Positions 12,356 through 23,364 of a DNA stretch of 64,000 bases are shown here, piece by piece. Below the pieces are notes generated by a model. It saw only the letters and a list, made by a program, of their open reading frames with translations, ran no database searches and was not told where the DNA came from. Each line of letters begins with the position of its first letter. The stretch's first letter is position 1. The translations under genes were made by a program, and so were the position numbers. The stretch is taken from positions 9,052,001 through 9,116,000 of the forward strand of contig AP026549.1 of assembly GCA_026075535.2 (NCBI GenBank), read 5' to 3'. The stretch comes from Tricholoma matsutake. Lineage: Eukaryota; Basidiomycota; Agaricomycetes; Agaricales; Tricholomataceae.

Positions 12356-12830
12356 TGTAAAGGTCGTTGCCGGTGCATATGTTGCCAGTGTGTTGCTAGG
12401 ATTATCACCAGTGGCTGTGCCGGTGATTGGGTGGTGAGTGGATGTTGCTGGCAGTGGCTGTGTCAGTGATGGAGGGAACAAGTTGGATGTCAATGTCTGG
12501 GTGATGATGTAGATGTTGTTGTTGGGGTGTATACTGCCGGTGTATTGCTGGTGTAATTGCCGGTGGCTGTGTCAGCAGCTGTATGGTGCTGGGGGTATGT
12601 GAGGATGTCACCGGTGGTGGCTGTGAAGTGGATGTTGATTGTAATGCACCATAATACAGACATTCATGCATCTTATGTTGGTGAGTTGTTTCTGTGCTGT
12701 AGGCAGCATTGTAATCACCGGTGGCTGTGCCAGCAGCAAGGGTCATTGTGTTGGTGATGTGTGTGGCTGTGTCAGCACCGGGGGAGTGTGCCGGCGGTGG
12801 CATAGGTGAGTGAACATGCATAATGTTGTA
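12356..12830. repeat. GT-rich degenerate tandem repeat
   Basis: Imperfect repeats of words such as GCCGGTG, GGCTGTGTCAGC and TGTTGCTGG recur throughout. A 138-codon frame on the minus strand (12405-12821) is a by-product of the repeat, being mainly Thr, Pro, His and Ala, and I do not treat it as a gene. Confidence 0.6.
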
Positions 12831-12886
12831 AGTCTGTGGGCCGGACTTACACAGAAAATGATTGGAAATCCAGTCGGAAGAGTCAG

Positions 12887-13260
12887 TCTTGACAGTATTT
12901 CCCCCTTAGTGCCATTGGGAAATTTGTTTGTTGATTTTGTTTCAGTTCCCAGGTCTTCCTAAAATCACCACCACCATCACTCAAACTTCAACATGTCCTC
13001 CCTCACCTTGCATGCAGAAAAGATAGTGGCTCTCAAGGCCCAACAAGACCAGCTGATGGAGGAGCTCTGACTGGAGAAGGAGGCAAGAGAGGCAGAGGAG
13101 CCATGAACCATGGAGGAGGCTGCCAGAGTGGAGGTGGCTAGAGTGGAGGCAGAGAAGAAGGCTGCAGAGATGGAGTGGAAGAAAATGGCTGCTGCCAAGA
13201 AAGGCATGGGCAGAGGTCACAGAACCCAAGACTCCTGTGTGGTTGCAGGCTGTTGATGAT
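12887..13260 (+). pseudogene. Relic of the Gypsy-1 antisense gene with adjoining LTR edge
   Basis: CTTGACAGTATTTCCCCC followed by TTAGTGCC at 12887 matches the reverse complement of the junction between the Gypsy-1 3' LTR and its polypurine tract (39255-39275). About 100 bases further on, an ATG at 12993 opens a frame whose product begins Met-Ser and then forms a Glu/Ala/Lys-rich helix. This is the same position and character as the antisense gene that starts at 39133 in the intact Gypsy-1. It has TGA stops after about 25 and 37 codons. It is therefore a second, older copy of that gene from another minus-oriented Gypsy-1 insertion, cut off before Gypsy-2. Confidence 0.6.
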
Positions 13261-13370
13261 ACTCAACCCAGAAACCCAAAAAAAGCACCTAAAAGGGTCC
13301 TATTTGGTATAACACAAGTCAGAGGAAGGTTGTGATTTGTTCTAAACTTTCACCGATCTCCAATAATAAC

Positions 13371-14057
13371 TGTTACAATTTTCCTTGTAACTCATGGAAC
13401 CCAACCAACCCGATGATCCCCTCCAGACAGGAGGCACTATCTGATTCATGCCTAGGGCATGTCCTTGACACCAGACACATGCACAATGCATGCCGACTGC
13501 ATGCATTCGATCCCCTTCCCGCGGAAGGCACCCTTTGATGTATGATGACTCCATGCACCTGAACCCACACCCACACATGCTCTGATATGACAGCCCCTTG
13601 ACATGAGGTCTGTGACATCAGATGCCTCATGCTAGGCATGAGGCTTATCTTTTATTGTTCCCTGACATGCTGCGCTGCAGCACTCCATGACATCGGACGC
13701 CTCATGCAAGGCATGAGGCCTACTGTTTCTATTCTTACTTGATACGCATCTACCTTTCCGATTGGACGATAAGGACCTCCCTTGTAGTATAAGTACTGCA
13801 ACTCGTAGTAGGGATGTCCTTAGTTTAGATCTAGGCAATCTACAGCTTTAACTTGTGAACTCATGAACTTACTCGAAACCACTAAGGAAGCCCCTTAGTG
13901 CATGAACCTGAACGACTCTATGCAGAAGGCCTGCTAGAGTGCACTATCTCTCTTACATCGGATGCTCCGAGTAAGACTAGTGCCAAATGACTTGTCGAGG
14001 AAGCACCTCATCAAACGACATTGACTAGATTGAGTGGTTGAGGCTTCGCCCTTAACA
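13371..14057 (+). repeat. Gypsy-2 5' LTR
   Basis: It runs from TGTTACAATTTTCC to CCCTTAACA, 687 bp. It contains two stem-loops of the form GCCTCATGC-N3-GCATGAGGC at 13624-13644 and 13699-13719. Relative to the 3' copy it lacks about 80 bp and has scattered, mainly transitional differences. I could not identify a convincing tRNA primer site after 14057. Confidence 0.92.
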
Positions 14058-14373
14058 TAAGATCTAAACTATCTGCTAGCCCACCTACATAGGTGTAGGA
14101 AATATGTCTCGATACAAACCACAATGACCTGGGTCTTGACAAACCCCAGACTGACCACCAAGAGAAGCGGAACCACAGCCAAGTTCATCTTGGTACCGAT
14201 ACAATGGAAGACTAGTCCATTACTCAACCCCAGCACAGCGTTGGTTCTACAGATCAACCGACAGACAACGAGGAGATTTCCTCACCCACAAAGACTTTGA
14301 ACAACCGCACACACCCCCACCCAAAACATCCACCCGCTTCTTAACAGACGAAACCGATGACCTCTATAACGAG

Positions 14374-14692
14374 ATGTCCAAACCCGCAACTACACCAATG
14401 ACGTCCATAAAGGACATTCGAATCTGATCACCAACAGACTTCTCAGGAGAGCGGACCAAGACCGCCAAGTTCCTGCAGGAGATAGACCTATACCTGCAAA
14501 TCAATGACCAGGTCTATGACATGAATGACAAGAAGATTATCTTCACGCTGTCCTTCATGAATGGAGGGACAGCAGCTGCCTGGGTGCAGGCATTTGTCAA
14601 CCAGCACCAGTCTGAGGGACTCAGTGAATACGCAGACTTCCGACAGAAGGTCCTAGAGGCCTTCTCACCGATTGACAACGGTGGTGGAGTTG
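14374..14692 (+). pseudogene. Gypsy-2 gag, N-terminal part (interrupted)
   Basis: The frame from the ATG at 14374 encodes the start of a Ty3/Gypsy Gag. After a short linker come a DFSGERTKTAKFLQEI-like block and an AAAWVQAF-like block, the conserved helices of the retrotransposon gag domain. One TGA lies near 14426 at an expected arginine. The open frame continues upstream of 14374 to about 14230 without a clear ATG. It stops where the gag-only passenger element begins at 14693, and Gag resumes at 18397. Confidence 0.75.
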
Positions 14693-14914
14693 TGTGGTCT
14701 CTCAGGGTCTTGTCTACTACTAGACGAGACGGTTCAGACAGGGCTCGCGTCTACTACTAGACGCGAGTCGGAAAGGATGCAGACAAGCAAAGATGAATTC
14801 CTATCTGCACACATGCATCTCTATCTACAATGTCATGTGACCACTAAGGGGAATGCCGGACTCTGGCATGGCTCTGCTATGGACTCTGCTATGTGCACTA
14901 CTGCCATGGCTACA
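14693..14914 (-). repeat. 3' LTR of the gag-only element
   Basis: 222 bp, the same length as its partner at 18175-18396. It contains two short inverted motifs around TCTACTACTAGACG. A partial copy of the adjoining sequence (GGCTACATGTGCCCCTC) recurs at about 15628. Confidence 0.8.
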
Positions 14915-15187
14915 TGTGCCCCTCCTCCAAATAGCAACACCCTCATTGCGATCTCAACTCAGAGAATGAAGAGATGCATATGTATGTACAAGGCACCAAT
15001 GCCTTACCCTCACCTTGGCCCATGTACCTCAGGAGGCATGTCTGTGACAATCGCTCCCCCTAAGGCCCGACACAGAAACATTGTTTAGGGTCACCGGTAT
15101 CATTCTAAAACCTTGTTTGGTGTGGTGGTTCAATTTTGAGTGGTGGTGGTCGAGAGTTGTCAAGGTCAGGAATTGTGTTGCTTGGCC

Positions 15188-15547
15188 TCAGGTAGGCACT
15201 AGGTGGGAACTGGATGGTTGGTGTTGGAGATGCTCGGCGACGGCTCTGACCAGCTCCGGGTCAATGAGGCTAGGTAGTCCATCACGTTCGGCATCATGAA
15301 AGGCTGTCAATGATAATTGATGGGCCTGTAAAGTCCACGTGGTTACAGTGCCGATGGCCACTATAACCCACAGAAAAAGGAAGAGCGCAAACCCTCCCCA
15401 GAACCATCTTCGAGAAGAGGTGTTTGTGTCAGGTATGTCAGTGATCATGGGAGTGTGGGATGATAGAAGTGGAAATAAAATAAAATCAGGACTCAGCTCT
15501 GGTATATATACATGAGTCAGGGTCTGAATATAGCCAATGTCAGTCAA
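15188..15547 (-). CDS. Small single-pass membrane protein of the gag-only element
   Basis: A 119-residue frame lies between the gag gene and the 3' LTR on the same strand. Around residues 47-70 there is one strongly hydrophobic helix, WFWGGFALFLFLWVIVAIG, preceded by two arginines. A short polar tail with an acidic-amphipathic helix follows. It has no signal peptide or cysteine-rich ectodomain, so calling it an envelope protein is not justified. Its place in a non-autonomous element suggests a role in the element's cycle, but this is inference. No family recognised. Confidence 0.5.
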   Translation of the reverse strand: MTDIGYIQTLTHVYIPELSPDFILFPLLSSHTPMITDIPDTNTSSRRWFWGGFALFLFLWVIVAIGTVTTWTLQAHQLSLTAFHDAERDGLPSLIDPELVRAVAEHLQHQPSSSHLVPT

Positions 15548-16323
15548 CAGCCAGGGTTGATTGCGGTCTCAACTCAGGGGTCTGATGCCACTACGGGGTA
15601 TGCTGGACTGTGCTACAGGTACTGCCACCACGGCTACATGTGCCCCTCTCCACAATGGTAATGTCCTCGTTGCCTCTAAACTCTAAACAAAAGGAAACAA
15701 AGAAAATGATGTCTCAAGATCTAGTAATGATATATGCAGTAGAAATAAAATAAAATGAAAAAGGCTCATCATGGTGGGGTCCATCCTAAAGCACGGAGGG
15801 CCTGACTCAAGTTGATGAGATGGGGGTCTTGATCCCAGTCAAGGTTCAGTACAGGAGCTGGTGTTGGGGTAGTTCTGAGAGGGACAGTGATGATGGGTTT
15901 TCCAGGGCCAATACCAGATGGGTGATGATGGGTGATGAAGGCTTGAGGCTGGATAAAAGATGAAAGAGCTGGTGGAGAAAATATTCAGGATGCTGAAAAA
16001 ATATTCGGCAGGGTTCGTCGTTGAACATGCCTGCATAAGGATCAAAATGGGCCCGGGAGGTTCGAACGAAGACCAGAAAGATCTCGTGGGGATGTGGGTG
16101 TAGCAGGTGGGGAAATAGGGAGGGATTTGGCATCCTCTGCCCAGTTGAAACACACAGTAGACGGCAAAACAGCTTGTCTAGGGCTGAACTGGGGTGAGCT
16201 GGGTGCGAGGGGTGGACAGGGAGCATTCACAGGCACAGATGGCATCGTTGGTGATGCAGGTGGGGTGTACCACTGGAGTGGGGGCAAAATGGCTCGTTTG
16301 TAGGGGTTCTGGGGTGAGCAGGG

Positions 16324-18126
16324 TCATTGGGGCAGGGTCTGGGGGTGCTCTGAAGGTTCTGGTAGTGTGTTTCGTCGTTTCTGAGCTGTGGCTTGTGGTC
16401 CCAAGTGGGGCAGAGCAGAAGGTTTGGCTGTCGTCAACAATGATGTGGCGTGGGCATGGCGCGGTTCGAACTGTTCAATGGGGGTCTGGGGAGTGAACTG
16501 GGCGGTACTGGGTGGTGTAAATGACTTCCTGGACCATCGTTGAGGATGCTGAGGCTGGTGGGGTGGTTCCGTCGAGTGTACTACATGTTCAGATGAGTGT
16601 GGTTCCATTTTCTGGGCTGTAGTCAGCCTGTGTACATTGTTTACAGACTCGTTATGGATCCCCTGGGTGTTAGCAGTCGTCTGGTGGCTAGATGGAGCTC
16701 TATTCGTCGTTTTGCAGGTGGTTGCAGCAGCGGTTGCCATTGATGTCATCAGTGACATGGCAGTGGAACAGAGGGGCTCAGGGCTCAAGACAAGGGGCTG
16801 GGGATTGAGCTGGGGTGAGCTGGGGGCTGTAGATGGCTTCCTGGACCTTCGTTTGGGGTTCAGGGGGGAACAGGGTCGTTCCATTGAGTAAATGACATGT
16901 TTTGACGAGCACATTTGTTCATCCTCGCATAACGTCCTTTGTTGGGCTATAGACCATTTATGTACATCGTTTAGGGCCTGACGATGGATCTCTGGGGTGC
17001 TAGCGGTCATCTGAGTGCCAGACGTTGCCCAGGTTGTCGTTGTGGGGGTGGTTGCAGCCAAATTTGTTGCCGTTGTTGAAAACGATGTGGTGGTGGCAAC
17101 GGCCAGTTCTGGATGCGAGATGAGGGGCTGTAGAGGCTGCAGTAGGGCTGTATATCGACTAGGCAGGGTGTGGCGTTGTTTCCAAAGTCTTTGGGGCTGG
17201 TTTGAAGTGGGGGAAGCAGTAGTGGTAGCCATTGTCAACGATGACATGGTGGTGGTAACAGGTGGCTCAGGGTGCAGAAAACGGAGCTGGGGAGTCTGTT
17301 GGGGTGCTGTGGGTTGGGCTGGCAGCGAATGACGCCGTTTCCGAGGTGCTGGTGGCTGAGGGCTGTTGTTGGCCTGTATGGCTGTTTCACAGGTGCTAGG
17401 ATGCTCCATAGACGTCCCCATGTTGTTCCGTAGACGTGGCAGCTCATCGTCGAGTGCCGTTTGCATAATGGCGTTGGCAGTGGAGGTGGTGGCCTGGGTG
17501 CTTGAGTCGACGGTGTAGTTGTCCATTGTTTGGGTGCTCATGTGGACACAGATGGCCATTTCATTGTTCCTCAACTTCTCTGTCTCTGTTCTTCCCACTT
17601 CTCGACCTTCCTCAAATCCTTCTTCATACCCTTTGAGTCGGGCAGTTGTTAGTAGGTTGTGAACTTCTTCCTCAGTGTAGTAGTTGTGTGTTGTAGTTAT
17701 AGCTGGAGGTTCTGTATGTACTGTTATGATGGTGGGTGTAGATGGCCTGGTTGGTGGTGGGAGGGTGATAGCAATGGAGGGAATGGGTTTAATGCTAGGG
17801 ACATCAGTGGAAAGTAGTGCAACGAGGGCAGGGAAAGGCATTGGGACTGTGCCAAGGTCAGGAGTATCGGTATCCATCTTGTTACACCACTTTGACTCGA
17901 ATTCCTGTTTAACAATATCCCATTGTCTGTGACCTTTGTTTGGGAGCTTGTTGAACCATTTCTTTGCAGGAGAGCCCTGAAAAAGCTTGCTAGCAAAGAG
18001 GTCAACCTTCTCTCGATTGGTATTGGATTGGTAAATGTTGGTCTCGAGAGCTGCTAGCCAGTCAGCTGGGTCTTTGGTAGCACCTGGTTCACCAGTAAAG
18101 TTGTAAGCTTGACGGTATGGAGCCAT
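16324..18126 (-). CDS. Gag-like protein of the gag-only element
   Basis: The 600-residue frame starts at 18126, about 50 bases inside the 5' LTR. Residues 1-90 form a retrotransposon gag-type domain, with an early YxFTGxPGATKDPADWL block and later SPAKKWFNKLP and QWDIVKQEFESKW blocks. A long Pro/Thr/Ser-rich, low-complexity region with repeated basic RKRRHSLP-like segments follows. A glutamate-rich helix near residues 160-190 could form a coiled coil. The frame ends in TGA at an expected arginine and stays open beyond it to about 16050, where an FNWAEDAKSLP segment lies. The full product was thus probably about 700 residues. There is no protease or zinc knuckle. It probably builds particles that depend on another element's enzymes. 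Confidence 0.75.
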   Translation of the reverse strand: MAPYRQAYNFTGEPGATKDPADWLAALETNIYQSNTNREKVDLFASKLFQGSPAKKWFNKLPNKGHRQWDIVKQEFESKWCNKMDTDTPDLGTVPMPFPALVALLSTDVPSIKPIPSIAITLPPPTRPSTPTIITVHTEPPAITTTHNYYTEEEVHNLLTTARLKGYEEGFEEGREVGRTETEKLRNNEMAICVHMSTQTMDNYTVDSSTQATTSTANAIMQTALDDELPRLRNNMGTSMEHPSTCETAIQANNSPQPPAPRKRRHSLPAQPTAPQQTPQLRFLHPEPPVTTTMSSLTMATTTASPTSNQPQRLWKQRHTLPSRYTALLQPLQPLISHPELAVATTTSFSTTATNLAATTPTTTTWATSGTQMTASTPEIHRQALNDVHKWSIAQQRTLCEDEQMCSSKHVIYSMERPCSPLNPKRRSRKPSTAPSSPQLNPQPLVLSPEPLCSTAMSLMTSMATAAATTCKTTNRAPSSHQTTANTQGIHNESVNNVHRLTTAQKMEPHSSEHVVHSTEPPHQPQHPQRWSRKSFTPPSTAQFTPQTPIEQFEPRHAHATSLLTTAKPSALPHLGPQATAQKRRNTLPEPSEHPQTLPQ

Positions 18127-18174
18127 GACTGAATGCGCAGAGTCGAATCAACCAGTTGTCACCAGATGGAGTCA

Positions 18175-18396
18175 TGCGGTCTCTCAGGGTCTTGTCTACT
18201 ACTAGACGAGATGGTTCGGACAGGGCTCACGTCTACTACTAGACGCAAGTCGGAAAGGATGCGGACAAGCAAAGATGAATTCCTATCTGCACACATGCAT
18301 CTCTATCTACAATGTCATGTGACCACTAAGGGGAATGCCGGACTCTGGCACGGCTCTGCTATGGACTCTGCTATGTGCGCTACTGCCACAGCTACA
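18175..18396 (-). repeat. 5' LTR of the gag-only element
   Basis: 222 bp, the partner of 14693-14914. On the minus strand it begins TGTAGC and ends GACCGCA, just before the leader of the gag-like gene. A candidate primer region (CTGGTGACAACTGG on the minus strand) follows, but I cannot name the tRNA. Confidence 0.8.
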
Positions 18397-18953
18397 CCGG
18401 AATGGCAAAGACTGAGATCAAAAATCTCAAACAAGGTTCAGGGAACCTCAAAGAATATGTGGCGAACTTCTGCATCCTGAAAGACAGGATGGGAATCACA
18501 GAAGACGCAGCCATGATTGAATATTTCATGGACGGACTGCACCCCGAATTACTGAAGAGGGTACATATGATGGAAACAGTACCCAACACTCTCGAGGGCT
18601 GGATAAAGGCAGCCTCGAAATATGAAGGCCAATGGAAACGGGCCATGGCAATCCTGGGGAAGACCAGGCAGAACCAGAAGATGAAAGAAACAATGAAGAA
18701 AGGACAGCCCTCTCTTGACATCAACCGACTAATGAACCAAGAACACATGGAACACCTCCAAAAGGGGCTGTGTTTCATCTGCCACCAACCCAGACACCAA
18801 TTGTCCGACCACAAGGATGGAAAAGATGCCACCCAGACAGGGTCAGCGCCTCCTCCTTACCGAAACCACTTCACCCAGAGAAAGACTGGGGTGGACACCT
18901 ACCAGAAGATCCGCACAATGCTGGATGAACTAGACAAAGAAGAAAAGGAATGA
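18397..18953 (+). pseudogene. Gypsy-2 gag, C-terminal part with CCHH knuckle
   Basis: The Gag frame continues directly after the passenger element, starting with a GMAKTEIKNLKQG-like block. The end of the capsid region (LKEYVANFCILKDRMG) follows. A zinc knuckle CFICHQPRHQLSDH lies near 18770-18810 and has spacing C-x2-C-x4-H-x4-H, so the last ligand is His instead of the usual Cys. A TGA at 18951-18953 replaces an expected arginine, and the frame then leads into the protease region. Confidence 0.75.
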
Positions 18954-19420
18954 GCCCTCAACCTCATGGAGGAATCGGGTTTTTAGAGCAGCGGCCTGAT
19001 ACGATGCCAGTCACCGCTGAAATTTCCATAGGGTCTGTACTCTTAGCTACCATGAATAGACAATCTATGCACCTGTCTATTCGGGTAGCTGAGTCAGACA
19101 ACAGAAAAGACGTCGCAATGAACGCACTCCTTGACTCTGGAGCAGGAGGAGTCTTTATTGACTCAAAATTCGTCGAACAAGAAGGGATCAAGACATATCC
19201 CTTGGGCTACACCATCCGGGCCACAAACGTAGATGGAACCCTGAACAGGCAGGGAACGATCACGAGATACGTGAGGGGAAGGCTCCACATCAATGGACGG
19301 AGCTACCCAATGAAATACCTAGTCACCGGACTAGGCAAGGAATCGGTGATCCTGGGCCTGTCGTGGCTATGGGAGGTGAACCCGATTATCGATTGGAAGA
19401 AAGGAACTCTTGAGTTCTGA
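18950..19420 (+). pseudogene. Gypsy-2 aspartic protease
   Basis: This is a retropepsin-type domain. The catalytic motif LLDSGAGGVFID lies near 19131-19166, and the flap and C-terminal strand end with VILGLSWLWEVNP near 19350-19385. It processes Gag-Pol in an active element. The frame ends in TGA at 19418. Between this domain and the RT lies a linker of about 1 kb coding Lys/Arg/Glu-rich helices, with several TGA stops. Confidence 0.75.
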
Positions 19421-19564
19421 GACGAAGAATGATGGGCTCAAATCCAACGGATCTTGGAGAAGACAAGAAGAGCCGAATGAGCCCTCCTGAACACCCTAAA
19501 GCTCCCCAGGGTCGACACCAAAAGGGAAGCACCCAACGACAAACTGGCACGAATTCGATGCATC

Positions 19565-19725
19565 GTGGCCAAAACAAGAGAAAGACTCTCCGAAGAAAGG
19601 GAGAGAAATCTTGCCTGAGCCAGATTGGCTGTGGCAAAAACCAGGGAGAGACTCTCCGAAGAAAGGGAGAGAAACCTTGCCTGAGCCCGATTGGCCATGG
19701 CAAAAACAAAGGAAAGGCTTTCTGA
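19565..19725 (+). repeat. 63-bp tandem repeat in the Gypsy-2 protease-RT linker
   Basis: About two and a half copies of a 63-bp unit encode a charged 21-residue helix containing RERLSEERER. The unit length is a multiple of three, so copy-number change keeps the frame. One TGA is repeated at the same place in adjacent copies, so it either predates the duplication or arose twice at a CpG. Confidence 0.65.
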
Positions 19726-20408
19726 GAGGAAAGCAAAGGAGCTGAATTCAGTCCAGAAAGCCATCATGAAGACCAGGACCAAGGACACTCCTAAAGAAGA
19801 CAGGAACCTCAAAGCAGCAAGACGTGCCATTGCCAAAACCTGAGAAAACCAGAAGAAAAGACAACTGGAGAAGGGAAAGAACAATGAATGTGACAGGACA
19901 CGATGAATCGTGCAAAAGATGAAAGAACTGCTAACCTCCACAGGGGAGGGAAGCACTGGCAAAAGGAACATGAAAACGACACTACAAAACAGGATAAACA
20001 ACCCTCGACAAGGGACTACCCCGACCCACAATATTAGGACCCCAGATCATGGTACCACCAATGCTGAAGTACCTATGCCCAGGGAGACTCCCCCTCAAGT
20101 GAAGGTTGAGGAGATACCTGATGAAGAATTACTGGCAGACACCGGCATGGAAATATGAGCAATGGAAGAGACCTATGAACAAGATGCGACCGACCTCTTG
20201 ATCGCATATGTACGAGGAGAACTGGTCATTGGCATATTTGAACTGCCAGAAGAACCACCCCTCACCAGGGAGCACCGAGGACTGACCCATAGGTACATAT
20301 GGAAAACGAACACGATCTCCAGGATCACAAAGGCCAAAGACTCCCCCATGATATGTATTCTCGAAGAGCGCATGGATCAGAGCAAAGACATCCATTTCCC
20401 AGCAACTC

Positions 20409-23364
20409 GTGCATGAACAGGATGAGGGAAAAGAGGCCAGCAAGCAGACCCTGGATGACCTACTGCCACCGGAATACCAGAAATATAGACAGGTATTCAA
20501 AAAGGCCACATCTGAACGATTCCCAGAATCAAGACTGTGGGATCACGCAATTGACTTGAAGGAAGGCTTTATACCGAAGGATTGCAAAGTCTACCCATTG
20601 ACACTGAAAGAACAAGAGAAACTCAATGAGTTTCTCAACAAAAACCTGGAAAAAGGATACATCCGACTGTCAAAATCACCCATGGCATCCCCATTCTTCT
20701 TCGTGTTGAAGAAGGACTCTGACACTCTGCGACCTTGCCAAGACTATCGCTATCTGAATGAAGGAACGATCTGGAACAACTACCCCCTGCCACTGATTGG
20801 AGACCTCTTGGACAAGCTGAAGGGAGCAAAATTTTTCACGAAACTCAATATTCAATGGGGATATCACAATGTATGGATAAAGAAAGGGGACGAGTGGAAG
20901 GCAGTATTCAAGACTAACCGAGGGCTATTCGAGCCAATGGTGATGTTCTTTGGGCTGTGCAACTCACCGGCAACATTCCAGGCCATGATGAATGATCTCT
21001 TCTGAGATATGCTAGATGAAGGATGGCTCATCATCTATATGGATGACATCCTGATCTTCTCAAAGACGGAAGAAGAACACCAGATAAGGACCAAAAGGGT
21101 CCTCGAACAACTACGACAATGCGATCTCTGCCTGAAAATAGAGAAGTGCAAATTCAATGTACAGGAAGTCGAGTTCTTGGGCATGATCGTCAGGCCCAAT
21201 GAACTTGCAATGGACAACACGAAATTGGCTGGGATCAAGGACTGGCCCACACCAAGGACAGTGAAGGATGTAAGATCCTTCCTAGGATTTGGAAACTTCT
21301 ATCGACAATTCATCAGACACTTCACGGATCTGGCCAGACCACTAAATGATTTGACGAACAAGAACCAGAAATTCAAATGGATGAACAACTGCCAGCAGTC
21401 GTTCGATGCGCTAAAAAGGAAGTTCAATGAAACCCCAGTACTGCTGATGCCAGACGCAATGAAACCATTTGTGGTGGAATCTGATGCCTCGAAATTTGTG
21501 ACAGGTGCAGTACTCAGACAACAGGATGCCAATGGAGACTGGCACCCATGCGGATACATCTTGCATTCTTTCAACGAACTGGAAAGAAATTACGAGATAT
21601 ATGACCGGAAACTATTGGGAGTAATCCGAGCGCTGGAAACATGGAGACACTACCTACAGGGGACACCATTCCCTGTGATGGTACTGTCCGATCACAAGAA
21701 CCTGACGTACTTCCGTCAGCCACAGAAACTAAACCAATGACAGGCTAGATGGGCCATTTACCTGTCACAATTCAACCTGAAGCTACAACATGTACCAGGA
21801 TCACAGATGGTACAATCTGACACCCTATCGAGGAGAGCAGATCACATAGCCAAAGAAGACACTGACAATGAGGACAAGACCATCCTCGCTGATGAACTAT
21901 TCATGAAAACGATCAATGCTGAGCTCCAGGGAGCCCTGGTCTCAGCGATAATGAAGGACGACCTCGTAAATGACACTTTACGAGCCCTGAAGAACAATGG
22001 AACTCCCCCAATCAAATCTGCATTGGACGACTGAAAATTTGAAGATGGCCTGCTCTTTTTCAAAGACAGATGCTACGTGCCACAGGATGAAACCCTCCGC
22101 TGAGCGATCATATGGAAATATCATGATAGCATCACGACAGGGCACCCTGGACAATGGCAGACGATTGAACTGATCTGACAAGACTACTGGTGGCCAGGAA
22201 TGGCCAACTTCATCAAGAAGTACATCGAAGGCTGCACAAAGTGCCAGCAAATGAAAGTGAATACACACCTGACGACCCCACCGCCGACACCGATATCATC
22301 TGATGCCAGCAGACCATTTGAGCTGGTAACGACAGATTTTATCACGGACTTGCCCATGATAAATGGATTTGACTCAATCATGGTTGTGGTAGACCATGGT
22401 CTTATGAAGGGGGTAATTTTTATCCCTTGTGCAAAGATGATCGACGCACTTGGTGCCGCAGACCTTTACCTGCGCCATGTATACACAAGATTTGGACTCC
22501 CCAGAAGAATCAGCTCAGACAGAGACCCTCAATTGGCGTCCAAACTCTTCCGAGAACTCGGACGATTGCTTGGGATTAAGCTATCCATGAGCACCACCTA
22601 TCACCCCCAGACCGACAGAGAAACGGAGCGAGTAAACCAAGAGCTAGAGGTTTACCTCCGCATGTTCTGTTTGAACAAACCCAAAGATTGGGAGTGTTAT
22701 CTCCCAACAGCAGAATTCACACACAACCAGAAGACGCACTCCACAGTAAAACACTCACTGTTTTACTTAATGATGGGATATCAACCATGCACTATCCCCA
22801 CCCCATACGAAAAGACAAACGTGCCAGCTGCTGAACAGAGAATCCAAGAACTTCTCTCTGTGAGAAGGGAAGCTCTTGCTGCACACGAACTGGCCAGACA
22901 GGCCATGGCTGCCCGAAATAAAGGGCGATACGAACTGTTCAAGGTTGGAGAGCAAGTATGGCTTGACTCCAAGAACCTGAAGATTGGCTACCCAACAAGA
23001 AAACTGGCGCCAAAACGAGAAGGGCCCTTCGTGATTGAAGATGCCTTGTCGAGAACGACATACTGATTGAAACTGCTGCCGAGATGGAAGATCCACCCGG
23101 TATTCCATGCGGCTTTACTCACATGATACCATGAGAACAACACTCATGGGCAAAAACTTCCTGACTCCACCACCCAACCTCGTGGAAGGAGAAAATGAAT
23201 ACAAGGTGGAAGCGATCATCACACACAAGAAGCACAGCAAGACATGCCATTACCTTGTGAAATGGGTTGACTACCCAACATCTGAAAACACATGGGAACC
23301 TGAATTGAACCTGAAGAATGCCCCCAAGATCCTGATGGCATATAAGAAGAGGTACCACCTCTGA
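20409..23364 (+). pseudogene. Gypsy-2 pol: reverse transcriptase, RNase H, integrase, chromodomain
   Basis: RT starts near 20440, with a PDYRYLNE-like region (CQDYRYLN), [11 protein letters not shown] near 20950 and the catalytic YMDD near 21036-21047. RNase H (VVESDASKF near 21475, [15 protein letters not shown] near 21595) follows. The integrase HHCC zinc domain spans about 22110-22255. The DDE core has Asp in TTDFITDLP, Asp in SSDRDPQL and Glu in ETERVNQ. It ends with a chromodomain (YLVKWVDYPTSENTWEP, about 23250-23305). TGA stops at 21003, 21738, 22032, 22101, 22176 and 23064 all sit at expected arginine or equivalent codons. Otherwise the sequence is well conserved, so silencing is fairly recent. 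Confidence 0.9.

Larger units (their letters stand above)
14693..18396 (-). mobile_element. Gag-only (LARD-type) LTR element nested in Gypsy-2 gag
   Basis: Two 222-bp direct repeats (14693-14914 and 18175-18396) have TG...CA ends in either orientation and about 93% identity by eye. On the minus strand the order is 5' LTR (18175-18396), gag-like gene (18126 down to about 16050), a small membrane-protein ORF (15547-15188), a G-rich polypurine tract next to 14915, and the 3' LTR. There is no protease, reverse transcriptase or integrase, so it must use proteins supplied in trans. The flanks AGTTG and CCGGA do not match, so no target duplication is visible. Confidence 0.8.

Noticed and set aside
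15188..15547. Calling the membrane ORF of the gag-only element an envelope gene
   Set aside because: It is only about 119 residues, with one helix and no signal peptide, cysteine-rich ectodomain or cleavage site.
20409..23364. Many in-frame TGA codons might mean TGA is read as an amino acid
   Set aside because: Aligned Copia copies show CGA at the same positions, the host genes at 4355 and 44414 end in TGA, and the Helitron has TAA stops. CpG decay explains it better.
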